Positions 16,624 to 26,550 of a stretch of DNA of 64,000 bases are shown piece after piece; the stretch's first letter is position 1, and every line of letters begins with the position of its first letter. The notes below the pieces were generated by a model. That model worked only from the letters and a program-made list of their open reading frames with translations. It did no database searches and was not told the DNA's origin. The position numbers and the translations under genes were made by a program. Source of the DNA: Dehalogenimonas etheniformans (GTDB taxonomy: Bacteria > Chloroflexota > Dehalococcoidia > Dehalococcoidales > Dehalococcoidaceae); NCBI RefSeq assembly GCF_014672715.2, contig NZ_CP058566.2:744001-808000 (forward strand). Reading direction: 5' to 3'.

Positions 16624-17262
16624 ATGACTGATAAGCCTGCCGACATCAACGAGACTATTAAAAGACTTAAAAAAGCCTATCCTAAATCTCGAATCGCGCT
16701 CAATTTCAAAACCCCGCTAGAGTTGCTTACCGCCGTGATTTTGTCGGCGCAAACCACCGATGTAGCTATCAATTCTCTCACTCCATCGCTCTTTGCCAAG
16801 TATAAGAACGCGTCGGATTACGCCACCGCTGAAGTAACAGAGCTTGAGACTCTGATTAAACGCTCCGGTTTTTACCATGCCAAAGCAAGGAGCCTGATGG
16901 GCATGGGTAAAACCCTGGTTGAAAAATTCAACGGTCAAGTTCCTTCGACAATGGCGGAGTTGATTGAAATACTTGGTGTGGGGCGAAAAACAGCGAATAT
17001 CGTTCTATGGAATGCCTTTGGGAAGATCGAAGGTGTTGCCGTCGATACTCATGTTGCAAGACTGTCTAAGCGACTGGGTTTTACCCGGGATGAAGACCCC
17101 GTGAAAATCGAAAAAGACCTGATGAAAATTGTGCCTCACGAGGATTGGGGCCGAGTCTCTCACTGGCTGCAGGACCATGGCAGGGCTATCTGTACTGCTC
17201 GAAAACCCAATTGTGCGGGTTGTTTTCTAAATGATATCTGCCCTTCGGCTTTCAAGGTGTAA
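16624..17262 (+). CDS. nth: Endonuclease III (DNA glycosylase/AP lyase)
   Basis: 212 residues, the usual length. The helix-hairpin-helix LGVGRKTANIV carries the catalytic lysine near residue 120, VDTHVARLSKRLG the catalytic aspartate near 140, and the C-terminal Cys-X6-Cys-X2-Cys-X5-Cys (residues ~190-207) holds the [4Fe-4S] cluster. It removes oxidised pyrimidines in base-excision repair. It converges with tatD, with 31 bases between the stops. Confidence 0.95.
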   Translation: MTDKPADINETIKRLKKAYPKSRIALNFKTPLELLTAVILSAQTTDVAINSLTPSLFAKYKNASDYATAEVTELETLIKRSGFYHAKARSLMGMGKTLVEKFNGQVPSTMAELIEILGVGRKTANIVLWNAFGKIEGVAVDTHVARLSKRLGFTRDEDPVKIEKDLMKIVPHEDWGRVSHWLQDHGRAICTARKPNCAGCFLNDICPSAFKV

Positions 17263-17293
17263 GTTGATGATCCAATCGGATCGGCGACTCGGT

Positions 17294-18079
17294 TCAATCT
17301 AACTTAAACAATTTTCTTGTGTTATCGGCGGTCGTTTTAGCAATATCTTCGAAAGAAATTTCCTTAATTGCAGCTAGTGCCTGTGCTGTTTGAACCAGAT
17401 ATGAGGGTTCGTTACGCTGCCCGCGGTGACTTTGAGGTGGCAGGAAGGGGCAATCGGTTTCAAGAAGTAGTCTGTCTAGCGGGATGAACCGATATACTTC
17501 GTGACTCTTCCTTGAAGAGGGGTAAGTGACATATCCGCCCAGGGAGATATAGAAGCCGGCATTCATATATGCGCGTGCCGTGTCGATCGTTCCGTTAAAA
17601 CAGTGGATGACACCTTTCAGGTGGTTGGGATTGGTTATAGCCCATTCAACAAGAATCGGCAATACAGTTGAATCCGCTTCTCGACTGTGCACAACCACCG
17701 GTTTTCCGACTTGTACCGCTAGCTCAAGCTGGAATTTCAAGGTTCCGAGTTGTTGGCTTTCGGAAAAAGGTTTATGGTAAAAATCCAATCCGGTCTCGCC
17801 AATTGCAACAACTCTTGGATTTTGCGCTAGTGCTGCCAGTTCGCGTTGTGTTTCGAGGGTCATCGCTGCAGAATCGGTGGGATGTATCCCAACCGTGGCA
17901 TAAATGTTTCGATGGTTTTCTGCCAGCCTAATGGCTTTCTTGCTTGAAGGGAGATCGGTTCCGATGGTAACAATGGTCCTTATGCCAGCCGCTTCTGCCC
18001 GATTCAAGGCTTCGTCGAAATCGGGTTCAAATTCCGGCAAATCGAGGTGGGCGTGGCTATCGATCAATTCTACAGGCAT
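17294..18079 (-). CDS. tatD: TatD-family metal-dependent deoxyribonuclease
   Basis: 261 residues. Metal-binding motifs appear in order: DSHAHLD near residue 7, GETGLDFYHK near 95, VVHSREA near 130, GVIHCFNG near 158 and LETDCPFLPP near 210. TatD enzymes are 3'-5' exonucleases or DNases with a TIM-barrel amidohydrolase fold. The ATG overlaps the TAA of nuoN by one base, so it is the last gene of the nuo transcript, which is probably an accident of compaction rather than a shared function. Confidence 0.92.
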   Translation of the reverse strand: MPVELIDSHAHLDLPEFEPDFDEALNRAEAAGIRTIVTIGTDLPSSKKAIRLAENHRNIYATVGIHPTDSAAMTLETQRELAALAQNPRVVAIGETGLDFYHKPFSESQQLGTLKFQLELAVQVGKPVVVHSREADSTVLPILVEWAITNPNHLKGVIHCFNGTIDTARAYMNAGFYISLGGYVTYPSSRKSHEVYRFIPLDRLLLETDCPFLPPQSHRGQRNEPSYLVQTAQALAAIKEISFEDIAKTTADNTRKLFKLD

Positions 18080-19539
18080 TATCGTGTAAAAATCGTCGAT
18101 GCCGCTTCGGATAATTTCAAGACTGCGGCCGGTATGATGCCGAGAACCAGAATTCCGATCGTCGATATTCCAAGAGCGGTTTTGAGCGGTTTTGACGCAG
18201 GTACAGCGACCTGGCTAGCGGATTCTCTTAGCCAAAGAACCTTTATTACCCCAAAATAGTAGTAAGCGGAGATGACGGTGTTAACGGCGGCAATAACAAC
18301 CAGCCACAACAAATCTGCCTGTACACCCGCATTGAAGACATAAAATTTGGCAAGGAATCCGGCAGTGGGCGGAAAACCCGTCAACGAGAGCAAAGCCAGC
18401 GTCAGGGCGCCGGCCATGATCGGTGAGGAACGGGCAAGTCCTGCGTAGTCGGGGAAGTCATCGCTTTTTACCTGCTTCGAAATAGCTATGATGCTGATGA
18501 ATGCTGCCAGGTCGCTTACCGCAAAGCAAATGAGATAAAAAAGAACGCTACCAATCGCGAGACCTGAATTCGCAGGCTCATTACCCAAAGCCGCTAAGCC
18601 GACTAATATGTAACCGGCATGGGCGATGGTCGAATACCCGAGCAGGCGCTTGATATTTTTCTGGGGTATCGCCATCAAATTGCCGGCGGTCATGCCAATG
18701 GCAGATATCACCGCTATAACCGGCGCCCATTGGTTAGCCAGCGCCGAAGGTTCAATAAATGCGCTACTCAACACCCGAATTATCAAAGCAAAACCTGCAG
18801 CTTTGGATGCTACAGATAGGTACATTGTGATCGGCGTAGGGGCGCCTTCGTAGACATCCGGCACCCAGAACTGGAATGGTACGGCCGCGATCTTAAATCC
18901 CAGACCGACGATAATGAATATGAGACCCATCAATAGGCCCGGGCTGTCCAAGACCTGGGAAGGCGCCATTGATTGAATTGTCGCGGCGATTTCGGACAAG
19001 CCTGTGGAGCCAGTGAACCCGAAAACCAGTGCCATGCCGTAAACGAGCACCGCAGATGCGACCCCTGAAAGTAGAACATATTTGAGAGCTGATTCTGTCG
19101 ATTTCTTATCTTTCTGGATGCCTACCAGCACGTAAAAGGAGATTGCGGTGATCTCTAAAGAAAGATAAAGCGTAATCAAATTGGAAGACTGAGCGATAAG
19201 CATCATGCCCAGGGCAGCCAACAGGACAAGGGCATGATATTCGCCGTGGAATTTTTTGAAGTTTTCAACGTAGTCGACTGACGCAAGAATAACAAGCCCT
19301 GCCATTACGGGGAAAAATACCTTGAAGAAACCGGCAAATGAATCATGGGCGATCATCCCGCCGAAAAGACTCTGGGGAGTGGAAGGCCATTGAAGGATCG
19401 CCGCGCTGATCGATGCGATAAGCCCGGCAATCGACAAGCCGACCAACACCTTCTTGTTGGGAACAAACAAATCCACCAGAATTACAGCGACGGCTGTACC
19501 AAGAACTATATATTCCGGAGTCAGGAGGCTGTAGTTCAA
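18079..19539 (-). CDS. nuoN: NADH-quinone oxidoreductase-type complex, subunit N
   Basis: 486 residues of mostly transmembrane helices. The antiporter-like motifs are AAVPFQFWVPDVYEGAPTP near residue 215 and LGYSTIAHAGYILVG near 300. It is one of three proton-channel subunits in the membrane arm of complex I. It follows nuoM at once (stop and start are adjacent). In an organism with this gene set the complex is expected to couple ferredoxin or hydrogenase-derived electrons to ion pumping. Confidence 0.95.
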   Translation of the reverse strand: MNYSLLTPEYIVLGTAVAVILVDLFVPNKKVLVGLSIAGLIASISAAILQWPSTPQSLFGGMIAHDSFAGFFKVFFPVMAGLVILASVDYVENFKKFHGEYHALVLLAALGMMLIAQSSNLITLYLSLEITAISFYVLVGIQKDKKSTESALKYVLLSGVASAVLVYGMALVFGFTGSTGLSEIAATIQSMAPSQVLDSPGLLMGLIFIIVGLGFKIAAVPFQFWVPDVYEGAPTPITMYLSVASKAAGFALIIRVLSSAFIEPSALANQWAPVIAVISAIGMTAGNLMAIPQKNIKRLLGYSTIAHAGYILVGLAALGNEPANSGLAIGSVLFYLICFAVSDLAAFISIIAISKQVKSDDFPDYAGLARSSPIMAGALTLALLSLTGFPPTAGFLAKFYVFNAGVQADLLWLVVIAAVNTVISAYYYFGVIKVLWLRESASQVAVPASKPLKTALGISTIGILVLGIIPAAVLKLSEAASTIFTR

Positions 19540-21036
19540 CTAGGAACCTCCAAATAAAGCCGCGATTGGGCGTATCCCGCTATCGATGACGTCTGTGATA
19601 ATCCGGGGGTATAAGCCGATAACGAACATGGCCGCGATGAATATGATCGAAAAAGTCTGCTCAACTTTGTCCGCATCATGAACACCTTCGAATTTGGGAT
19701 GCGGCAGGCCAAAGAACACGCGCTGAACAGTCCACAAAATATACGCCGCGGCTAATAGAATACCTAATAAGCAGAGCAGAGTGAACACCTGGATGCCGCC
19801 TACGACCCCACTACTGAAGGACCCCAGGAACACCGTGACTTCGGCGATAAAGCCAGAGGTTGCCGGTACCCCCATCGCGCCTAAGCCGCCCAGGATAAAG
19901 ATGATTGCTGTCCGCGGCATTTGGTTCGCCAAGCCCCCCAGTTTTGGAATGCTGCGTTCGTGGCTGTTATGCATGACCACGCCGACGATGGCAAATAAAA
20001 GCCCGGTGATAATGCCGTGGGATACCATCTGGAGCGAAGCGCCGACCATCGATATTTGACTGAGGGCGAAGATGCCTAGGAGAACAAAGCCCATGTGGCT
20101 GATAGACGAATACGCGATCAGGCGCTTGATGTCGGTTTGTTTGAGCGTAATAGCTCCGCCGTAAATGACGTTGATCACAGCTAGCACCAGGATGACCGGC
20201 GCGAACTTGAGCGCCTCATCCGGGAACATCGAGGCGTTGATGCGGATCATGGCATAACCGCCCATTTTTAGGAGTGTGCCGGCAAGGATCACCGAAACCG
20301 CTGTGGGTGCATCTGTATGGGCATCTGGCAGCCATGTGTGGAAAGGGAAGACCGGCAATTTGATAGCAAATCCAAGGAAAAAGAAGATGAAGGTGAGCGC
20401 CAATGCTCCGGACTTCATGACTTCTGTCAGATCGGCACTGATCAGATTCGTCATGTCAAGGGAGCCGGTGGCAAAGTAGAGAATCAAAATTCCGGCGAGT
20501 ATAAAAGCGCCACCCAGGAGGGTATAAAGAACGTACTTGAGAGCCGAATACTCCTTTCGCCCGGCGCCCCAGATGGCGATCAGGAAGTACATAGGAATCA
20601 ACTCTAGCTCCCAGAAGATGAAGAACAGAAGGAAATCGGTGGCGATGAATACACCGGTGATAGCGGCCTGCAGCAAAAGGACCCAGGCGAAATATTCCCT
20701 CACTCTGAGATCGATTTTCCATGAAATCAGGATCACCAGGAAACCGATGAAGGTTGTCAGAACCAAAAACGGGAGAGACAAACCATCGACTCCAAGGGAG
20801 TAATTGGCGTTGATGAGCGGAATCCACGAAAGTTTTTCGGTGAATTGCATCACGCCGCTCATCGAATCCGAGCGATCGAATCCGATAAAGATGATCAGGG
20901 AAATGAGCAGAGGTATAGCGGTGGCAATGAGTGACACCCATCTTATGGTTCTTGGCGAAAGCCTTGGCCAAAAAGCAATTAGCAGTGTACCGGCTATTGG
21001 AATAGCGATGGTCAGTGTCAATAATGGGATATCCAA
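19540..21036 (-). CDS. nuoM: Complex I-type subunit M
   Basis: 498 residues, multi-pass. Conserved channel motifs are IKLPVFPFHTWLPDAHTDAP near residue 215 and LIAYSSISHMGFVLLG near 300, including the lysines and histidines of the proton path. It starts 13 bases after the nuoL stop with AGGAGG upstream. Confidence 0.95.
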   Translation of the reverse strand: MDIPLLTLTIAIPIAGTLLIAFWPRLSPRTIRWVSLIATAIPLLISLIIFIGFDRSDSMSGVMQFTEKLSWIPLINANYSLGVDGLSLPFLVLTTFIGFLVILISWKIDLRVREYFAWVLLLQAAITGVFIATDFLLFFIFWELELIPMYFLIAIWGAGRKEYSALKYVLYTLLGGAFILAGILILYFATGSLDMTNLISADLTEVMKSGALALTFIFFFLGFAIKLPVFPFHTWLPDAHTDAPTAVSVILAGTLLKMGGYAMIRINASMFPDEALKFAPVILVLAVINVIYGGAITLKQTDIKRLIAYSSISHMGFVLLGIFALSQISMVGASLQMVSHGIITGLLFAIVGVVMHNSHERSIPKLGGLANQMPRTAIIFILGGLGAMGVPATSGFIAEVTVFLGSFSSGVVGGIQVFTLLCLLGILLAAAYILWTVQRVFFGLPHPKFEGVHDADKVEQTFSIIFIAAMFVIGLYPRIITDVIDSGIRPIAALFGGS

Positions 21037-21049
21037 ATGCTACCTCCTT

Positions 21050-23014
21050 TTAGCCGGCCAAGAAAATGGCGATGATGATCGCCAAAATGCCGAAAGCGAA
21101 GAACAGGCCGTATGTTTGGAGTTGACCTGTTTGAGCCCGCCTCAATCCAGAACCGGCGGCTACGGTGTTGTCCGCCACGGCATCCACAGCGCCGTCGACG
21201 GCTTTCTCGTCAAAGTATTTGAAACGCCCGAACAGTGAACGCGTAATCGCATTTTCTACCACGATGGTGTTTAATCCGTTGTCCAGCAAGCGGGAGTCGA
21301 AATACTGGAAGCCGTTGAAAATACCGCGCAAGAGTAACAGTTCTCCGATTACTTTCTCGTAGAGTTCATCAAAGAAGTATTTACGCCGGACCAACTCGTA
21401 AAGAGCGCCGAACCTCCGGGAGATATTTTCGACCGACAGCCAACCTTTGACATATATTGAATAAGCAAGGAATATGCCGGACATGGCGAGCAACAAAGAT
21501 ATCCAGGTGACCGGTTCTTTAAATACGCCGAACAAACCTTCCAGAAGGCTCCGGGTTTCACCATGTCCGAAAAGACCGGCGAACCCTCCGTTGAGATTTA
21601 GGAACCCCGAAAACGCCGCAGGTACTGCAAGAATAATGAGCGGCGCCGTCATTACGGCCGGTGGATTATGGGGATGGCTTTGACCACGATACGTGCCGTG
21701 GAAAGCAAGAAAGATCAACCGGAACATATAGAAAGCGGTCAGGAACACCGTTATGAGAGCAAAAATCATTAGGATTGGTTGCGTGGAAGATCCGGCGACT
21801 ATCTCATCCTTGCTGAAAAATCCCGAAAGAGGCCAGATACCGGCCATTGAAAGGGAGGCGATGACCATCGTCCAGTAGGTCTTCGGCAATTTGCTTTTCA
21901 GACCCCCCATTTGACGCAGATCGAATGTTCCCGTGGAGTGATTGACCGAACCCGAGCCCAGGAACAACAAGCTTTTGAAAAAGGCATGGTTCATCAGGTG
22001 GAACATGGCAATTGCTATGCCGCCGGTGCCCAGGCCGAGCATCATATACCCGAGTTGTGAGATTGTCGAATAAGCCAGCACCCGTTTCATGTCATGCATG
22101 ACGAGTCCCATACTGGCGGCGAAGATGGCCGTGACTCCGCCGATAACCGCGACGGTGGTCAGCGCTACCGAGGATTGTTCGAACAACGGGTATGTCCGGG
22201 CAACCAAGAATACTCCGGCGGCGACCATGGTCGCCGCATGGATCAAGGCCGAAACAGGCGTCGGACCTTCCATGGCATCCGGCAGCCAAACGTGAAGCGG
22301 AAATTGGGCGCTTTTGCCCATGGCTCCGAGGAAAATGCCCAGAGCCGCCCAGGTGATTACCCCGCCGGCTAAAACACCTGCAACCGCCAGACCGTTCAGT
22401 TCGCGAATATCGAGGGTACCGGAATTAGTAAAAAGAACAAGGATCGCTGCGAGGAAACCGAAATCACCGATTCTGGTAACGATGAATGCTTTTTTTGCCG
22501 CCGCTGCGGCAGCAGGACGTTGGAACCAGAAACCAATAAGCAGGTATGAACACAAGCCGACCAATTCCCAGAATATGAAAGTGATGAACAGGTTGTCGGA
22601 CAAGACCAGACCTATCATCGAGGCGCTGAAAAGAGAGAGAACAGCAAAATACCGCTCGAAGCCGGGATCGCCTGCCATGTATCCCATTGAATATATATTG
22701 ACCATGAGGGCGACAGCCGTGATGACCACCAGCATAACCGCTGTCAGGCTGTCCAGAATGACCCCCGGTTGGATCTGGAGACTTCCGATCGTCAGCCAAT
22801 CAAAAGGCGCGATGGCAATCTCGTGGTGGGGGGATTGGATCACTCCTGAAAGTGCCCACACTGATAGAGCCAAAGCCAGGCCTGCCGCAAAAATACCGAT
22901 ATACCCGCTGACTTCAGGCTGGGGTCTTAAGAACGGTTTTACGAAAAGAGCGATCAACGCGAATGCTAACAGAGGTAGCACAAAGATCGCCCAAACAAAA
23001 AACGGAGTGATCAA
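21050..23014 (-). CDS. nuoL: Complex I-type subunit L
   Basis: 654 residues, the largest proton-channel subunit. It has the motifs AQFPLHVWLPDAMEGPTPVS near residue 240 and VLAYSTISQLGYMMLGLG near 310, and the long C-terminal region expected for the lateral helix and last transmembrane segment (about residues 560-654). It starts 16 bases after nuoK. Confidence 0.95.
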   Translation of the reverse strand: MITPFFVWAIFVLPLLAFALIALFVKPFLRPQPEVSGYIGIFAAGLALALSVWALSGVIQSPHHEIAIAPFDWLTIGSLQIQPGVILDSLTAVMLVVITAVALMVNIYSMGYMAGDPGFERYFAVLSLFSASMIGLVLSDNLFITFIFWELVGLCSYLLIGFWFQRPAAAAAAKKAFIVTRIGDFGFLAAILVLFTNSGTLDIRELNGLAVAGVLAGGVITWAALGIFLGAMGKSAQFPLHVWLPDAMEGPTPVSALIHAATMVAAGVFLVARTYPLFEQSSVALTTVAVIGGVTAIFAASMGLVMHDMKRVLAYSTISQLGYMMLGLGTGGIAIAMFHLMNHAFFKSLLFLGSGSVNHSTGTFDLRQMGGLKSKLPKTYWTMVIASLSMAGIWPLSGFFSKDEIVAGSSTQPILMIFALITVFLTAFYMFRLIFLAFHGTYRGQSHPHNPPAVMTAPLIILAVPAAFSGFLNLNGGFAGLFGHGETRSLLEGLFGVFKEPVTWISLLLAMSGIFLAYSIYVKGWLSVENISRRFGALYELVRRKYFFDELYEKVIGELLLLRGIFNGFQYFDSRLLDNGLNTIVVENAITRSLFGRFKYFDEKAVDGAVDAVADNTVAAGSGLRRAQTGQLQTYGLFFAFGILAIIIAIFLAG

Positions 23015-23030
23015 TTCACCGGCTCCAATT

Positions 23031-23342
23031 TCACCATTTCATGAGATCGATTTTCGTGGCGTCGATGCTGTCCCGACTGCGGTAGATCGACATGATTATT
23101 GCCAGGGCGACGGTGGCCTCGGCTGCCGCAACCACGATGATGAAGATCGCAAAAACTTGCCCGGTCAGAAGGCCAGGGACTACGAATCGCGAGAACGCTA
23201 CCATGGCTATGGCGGCGGCATTCAGCATCAATTCGATACACATAAGGATGACTACTGCGCTTTTCTTGGAAAGGGAGCCCCACAGGCCGATACCGAAAAG
23301 CACGGCCGAAAGGACAAGGTAATGATTCAGCCCAATTTCCAC
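23031..23342 (-). CDS. nuoK: Complex I-type subunit K
   Basis: 103 residues with three transmembrane helices (HYLVLSAVLFGIGLWG; VVILMCIELMLNAAAIA, with the conserved Glu; and the last around AAAEATVALAIIM). The start is taken as the GTG at 23342, which overlaps the nuoJ stop (TAGTG) and gives the standard family length. A longer in-frame reading up to 23498 only adds sequence in a shadow frame of nuoJ. Confidence 0.93.
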   Translation of the reverse strand: MEIGLNHYLVLSAVLFGIGLWGSLSKKSAVVILMCIELMLNAAAIAMVAFSRFVVPGLLTGQVFAIFIIVVAAAEATVALAIIMSIYRSRDSIDATKIDLMKW

Positions 23343-23824
23343 TACTTGTCTCTCACCAAAATTATCGCTCCGATTATGGTGGTTAAAAGGAGAACCGCCG
23401 CCATTTCGAGCGGCAGCATGAAATTTTCGGGTGAAAACAGCAGGTTTGCCAACAACGGAGTTGTAGGCTCCGCCGGAGGCACCTTTGATACCGGCCAATC
23501 CGTATTGATAGCGGTAGCGATGAGTGAAATAGAAACAAAACCGCTCGCCACCAGCGCAGGCATCTTGAGTTTATTAGTCAGGCTGCCCAGAGTGATTTCT
23601 CTTGTCAGCATGATTGCCAGAATGATTAGAATCGAAATCGCACCGACGTAAATGAGCACCTGGATCGCGGCGAGGAAGTCTGCCGTTAAGCTGGCAAACA
23701 GCCCGGCAACCAGGAAGAAGCACAAGACTAACATAAGTGACGCGCGGAAAACATTTTTCAGGAGGACAACCCCTAATGCGCTGACGATAATACCAATCGC
23801 AAAGACCCAAAAAGCAACGGCCAT
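23342..23824 (-). CDS. nuoJ: Complex I-type subunit J
   Basis: 160 residues, five hydrophobic helices. The third helix region LIYVGAISILIILAIML is the conserved one with the pi-bulge in NuoJ. It abuts nuoI and overlaps nuoK by one base. Confidence 0.93.
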   Translation of the reverse strand: MAVAFWVFAIGIIVSALGVVLLKNVFRASLMLVLCFFLVAGLFASLTADFLAAIQVLIYVGAISILIILAIMLTREITLGSLTNKLKMPALVASGFVSISLIATAINTDWPVSKVPPAEPTTPLLANLLFSPENFMLPLEMAAVLLLTTIIGAIILVRDK

Positions 23825-24403
23825 TTATTTTTCGCCCCGCTTTTTCAAATCTTCCAGGTAGGTTGTCTGGTTAAGGAGCAGGGTTTGCGGTGGAAGTATG
23901 ACCTCAATACCAGGACGGTAGTAACCGGAGCGCGGGCGGACGGCATCGTCCACCAGCAGCGCATCATTGGACCTGACAAGTTCAACACAGCGACCATCCG
24001 ACGGCGTGTTCCCTGTTTTAGCTTCTTTGGTTGATGAGCAATGATAATTGGTGTTGGCATAACTATAACCGAGGTAAATGGAGATTCCGGTCGGGCACGA
24101 TTCGATGCATAAACCGCAAAAAATGCACAGACCGAAATCAATCGTGAAATCGTCGGTTTTGAGTTTTTTATCTTCACCGCGGGAGACGGTCATGGAGATG
24201 GCACCTACGGGGCAGGCTCGCTCGCAGGCGCGGCAAGAGATGCAACTTACCCGATCCCAGATAATGTCCGTGCCCCTTAACCGTTGCGACATGACCAGTT
24301 TTTGCTCGGGATACTGGACCGTGATCCACTTGCGACCCAGGTGCTTAGCGGTTACATCAAGGCCACGGAGGAGCCCTTCACCGAAGTTTTTAAACGATGA
24401 CAT
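23825..24403 (-). CDS. nuoI: Complex I-type subunit I (2 x [4Fe-4S] ferredoxin-like)
   Basis: 192 residues from the ATG at 24403; a longer in-frame start at 24463 lies deep inside nuoH and is less likely. Two cluster motifs, CISCRACERACP and CIFCGLCIESCP, bind N6a and N6b. The tail of about 90 residues is longer than in many NuoI. Since the complex here has no EFG module, NuoI is a plausible docking point for ferredoxin (inference). It overlaps the end of nuoH by 14 bases. Confidence 0.94.
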   Translation of the reverse strand: MSSFKNFGEGLLRGLDVTAKHLGRKWITVQYPEQKLVMSQRLRGTDIIWDRVSCISCRACERACPVGAISMTVSRGEDKKLKTDDFTIDFGLCIFCGLCIESCPTGISIYLGYSYANTNYHCSSTKEAKTGNTPSDGRCVELVRSNDALLVDDAVRPRSGYYRPGIEVILPPQTLLLNQTTYLEDLKKRGEK

Positions 24404-25442
24404 GGCCGCCTCCGGTCCGGAATTGACGACTGGCGCCGATGATAAGAATAAATGCAAGAGCAAAATTCAAGGGTACCGCCAGCCAAACTTTGTCGTTGAG
24501 CCCGGTCAGTACCAGGACGGCAGTCAGTATCAAGTTGAGCATGGCGAGCGGCAACAGGAACTTCCAGCCAAAGGCCATGACCTGATCGATCCTGAGCCTG
24601 GGGAAAGTTGCCCGAACCCACATTATGAACGTAAACACTGCGACGATCTTTATCAACAGCCAGATGAAACCAGGCAACAGGGGACCTGCCCAACCTCCCA
24701 GAAACAGGGTGCTGGCTATAGCTGAAACCGAAAGGGTTTCCGCATACTCCGTGAGGTAAAAGAGACCGAATTTCATCCCCGAATACTCGGTCTGAAAACC
24801 CGCAATGATTTCCGAGTCAGCCTCAAGAAGATCGAAAGGCGTACGATTTATCTCAGCCATGGCGGCGGTCATATAAATCAAGAAACCGAGAGGTTGCAGA
24901 AGGATAAACGGGATATTCTGGGCTTTCACGATATCGTCGAGCGAGAGAGAGCCAGCCAGCATTACAGCGCCTAGTATTGAAAGTACCAGGGGAATCTCAT
25001 AACTGACTTCCTGGGCAATGGTGCGCATGGCACCGAGCAGGGAATACTTATTAGAGGATGACCAACCAGCCATGAAAATCCCGATCACTACCACCGAACT
25101 CACCGACATAATGTATAAAATGCCGATGTTAAGGTTGGCGAGCAAAGCCCCATCGCCGAATGGGATGACGGCAAAAACAGCCAGCGCCGGAACGAATGCT
25201 ATGAGGGGAGCGAGGAAATGTACCGGCTTATCGGCTAATGCCGGCACAATATCTTCTTTAAGAAGGACTTTAACGGCGTCAGCCAAAGGTTGGAGCAATC
25301 CGAACGGGCCCGCCCGATTCGGTCCAGGGCGGATCTGGAAGCGTCCCAGGCCACGACGTTCGAACCAGATGAAAAACAGCACTCCGCTAATGACGAAGAC
25401 GAAGATGATCAAGGTGAAAACGGCAAAATGGAGCCAGTCCAT
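24390..25442 (-). CDS. nuoH: Complex I-type subunit H
   Basis: 350 residues. The quinone-chamber motifs are RPGPNRAGPFGLLQPLADA near residue 40 and AEINRTPFDLLEADSE near 200. The start at 25442 is preferred over an in-frame ATG at 25460 because it follows the nuoD stop by one base and has AGGTGG about nine bases upstream. Confidence 0.94.
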   Translation of the reverse strand: MDWLHFAVFTLIIFVFVISGVLFFIWFERRGLGRFQIRPGPNRAGPFGLLQPLADAVKVLLKEDIVPALADKPVHFLAPLIAFVPALAVFAVIPFGDGALLANLNIGILYIMSVSSVVVIGIFMAGWSSSNKYSLLGAMRTIAQEVSYEIPLVLSILGAVMLAGSLSLDDIVKAQNIPFILLQPLGFLIYMTAAMAEINRTPFDLLEADSEIIAGFQTEYSGMKFGLFYLTEYAETLSVSAIASTLFLGGWAGPLLPGFIWLLIKIVAVFTFIMWVRATFPRLRIDQVMAFGWKFLLPLAMLNLILTAVLVLTGLNDKVWLAVPLNFALAFILIIGASRQFRTGGGHVIV

Positions 25443-25443
25443 A

Positions 25444-26550
25444 TTAACGGTCCACCTCACCCATAACGATATCGATGCTGCCGAAGATCGCCATCAGATC
25501 GGCTACCTTCCAGCCAAGGAGCATTTCTCGGATGACCGTCAGATTGATAAGGCTGGGAGCGCGGACGTGCCAGCGGTAGGGATTCTCCGTGCCGTCTGAG
25601 GCGATGAAGAATCCCAATTCGCCTTTCGGACCCTCAACAGCAGCGTATGTTTCCGAACCGGCCGGAGGTCTCACTAGTTTGGACACCTTAGCCAGCGTCT
25701 CGCCCTCAGGTAATTGTTCGACAGCCTGTTTCAATATTCGGACGCTTTGACGGATCTCTTCAAGCCGCACAATGTAACGGTCGTAGGTGTCGCCGGCTTC
25801 ACCGGTCGGGATGTCGAACTCGAACCGCTCATATATGGAGTATGGCTGATCTTTACGAAGGTCCCATTTAACGCCGCTGCCCCGAAGCACAGGACCGGCA
25901 GCTGAGGCATTGATAGCCAATTCGCGTGGCAGTATACCGACACCCTTTGCCCGTACCAACGCGATCTCATTGGTTGATATGAGCCGGTCATATTCATTAA
26001 CATAGCCCGGCAACTGGTTCAGAAGCTTGTTCAGAGCCGGCAAAAAATCCCTGGGAAGATCCATGGAGACGCCGCCAAAACGCATATAGTTATAGTTGAG
26101 CCGCTGGCCACAGACCATATCGAACATCTCGATGATTTTTTCGCGCTCTCGAAACATGTATAGGAGAGGCGTCATGAACGCGCCGATGTCGTTAAGGAAG
26201 AAGCCGATACCCGCGAGATGGCTGGCGATCCGCTGGAGTTCGGCCATGATAACCCGGATATACTCAGCCCGTTCAGGGACCTTAACTCCCATAAGGTTCT
26301 CGACAGCCATGCAGTAAGCATGGTTGTTGATCATCGATGAAAGATAATCAAGTCTATCTGTGAGCGGGATGTTTTTGGTGTAGTTTCTTCCTTCGGCGAT
26401 TTTTTCCATACCCCGGTGGAGGTAACCAAAGATGGGCTCAACGTCGACGATCACCTCACCATCGAGAGTCAAGCGGAAACGGAACACTCCATGGGTGCTG
26501 GGGTGTTGCGGACCTATATTGATGGCGTATTGTTCGGTGTTAAGCGTCAC
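25444..26550 (-). CDS. nuoD: Complex I-type subunit D (49-kDa, hydrogenase-related)
   Basis: 368 residues. The N terminus has NIGPQHPSTHGVFRF, the quinone-site loop with the conserved histidine, then YLHRGMEKIAEGRNY and the C-terminal DIVMGEVDR. It lacks the four Ni-binding cysteines of hydrogenases, as normal for NuoD. It overlaps nuoC by 11 bases. Confidence 0.95.
   Translation of the reverse strand: MTLNTEQYAINIGPQHPSTHGVFRFRLTLDGEVIVDVEPIFGYLHRGMEKIAEGRNYTKNIPLTDRLDYLSSMINNHAYCMAVENLMGVKVPERAEYIRVIMAELQRIASHLAGIGFFLNDIGAFMTPLLYMFREREKIIEMFDMVCGQRLNYNYMRFGGVSMDLPRDFLPALNKLLNQLPGYVNEYDRLISTNEIALVRAKGVGILPRELAINASAAGPVLRGSGVKWDLRKDQPYSIYERFEFDIPTGEAGDTYDRYIVRLEEIRQSVRILKQAVEQLPEGETLAKVSKLVRPPAGSETYAAVEGPKGELGFFIASDGTENPYRWHVRAPSLINLTVIREMLLGWKVADLMAIFGSIDIVMGEVDR

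Noticed and set aside
22314-23651. 445-codon plus-strand ORF opposite nuoL, nuoK and nuoJ
   Set aside because: It is antisense to three well-recognised complex I genes and has no family features; low-complexity Arg/Ser/Ala composition is typical of an antisense shadow.
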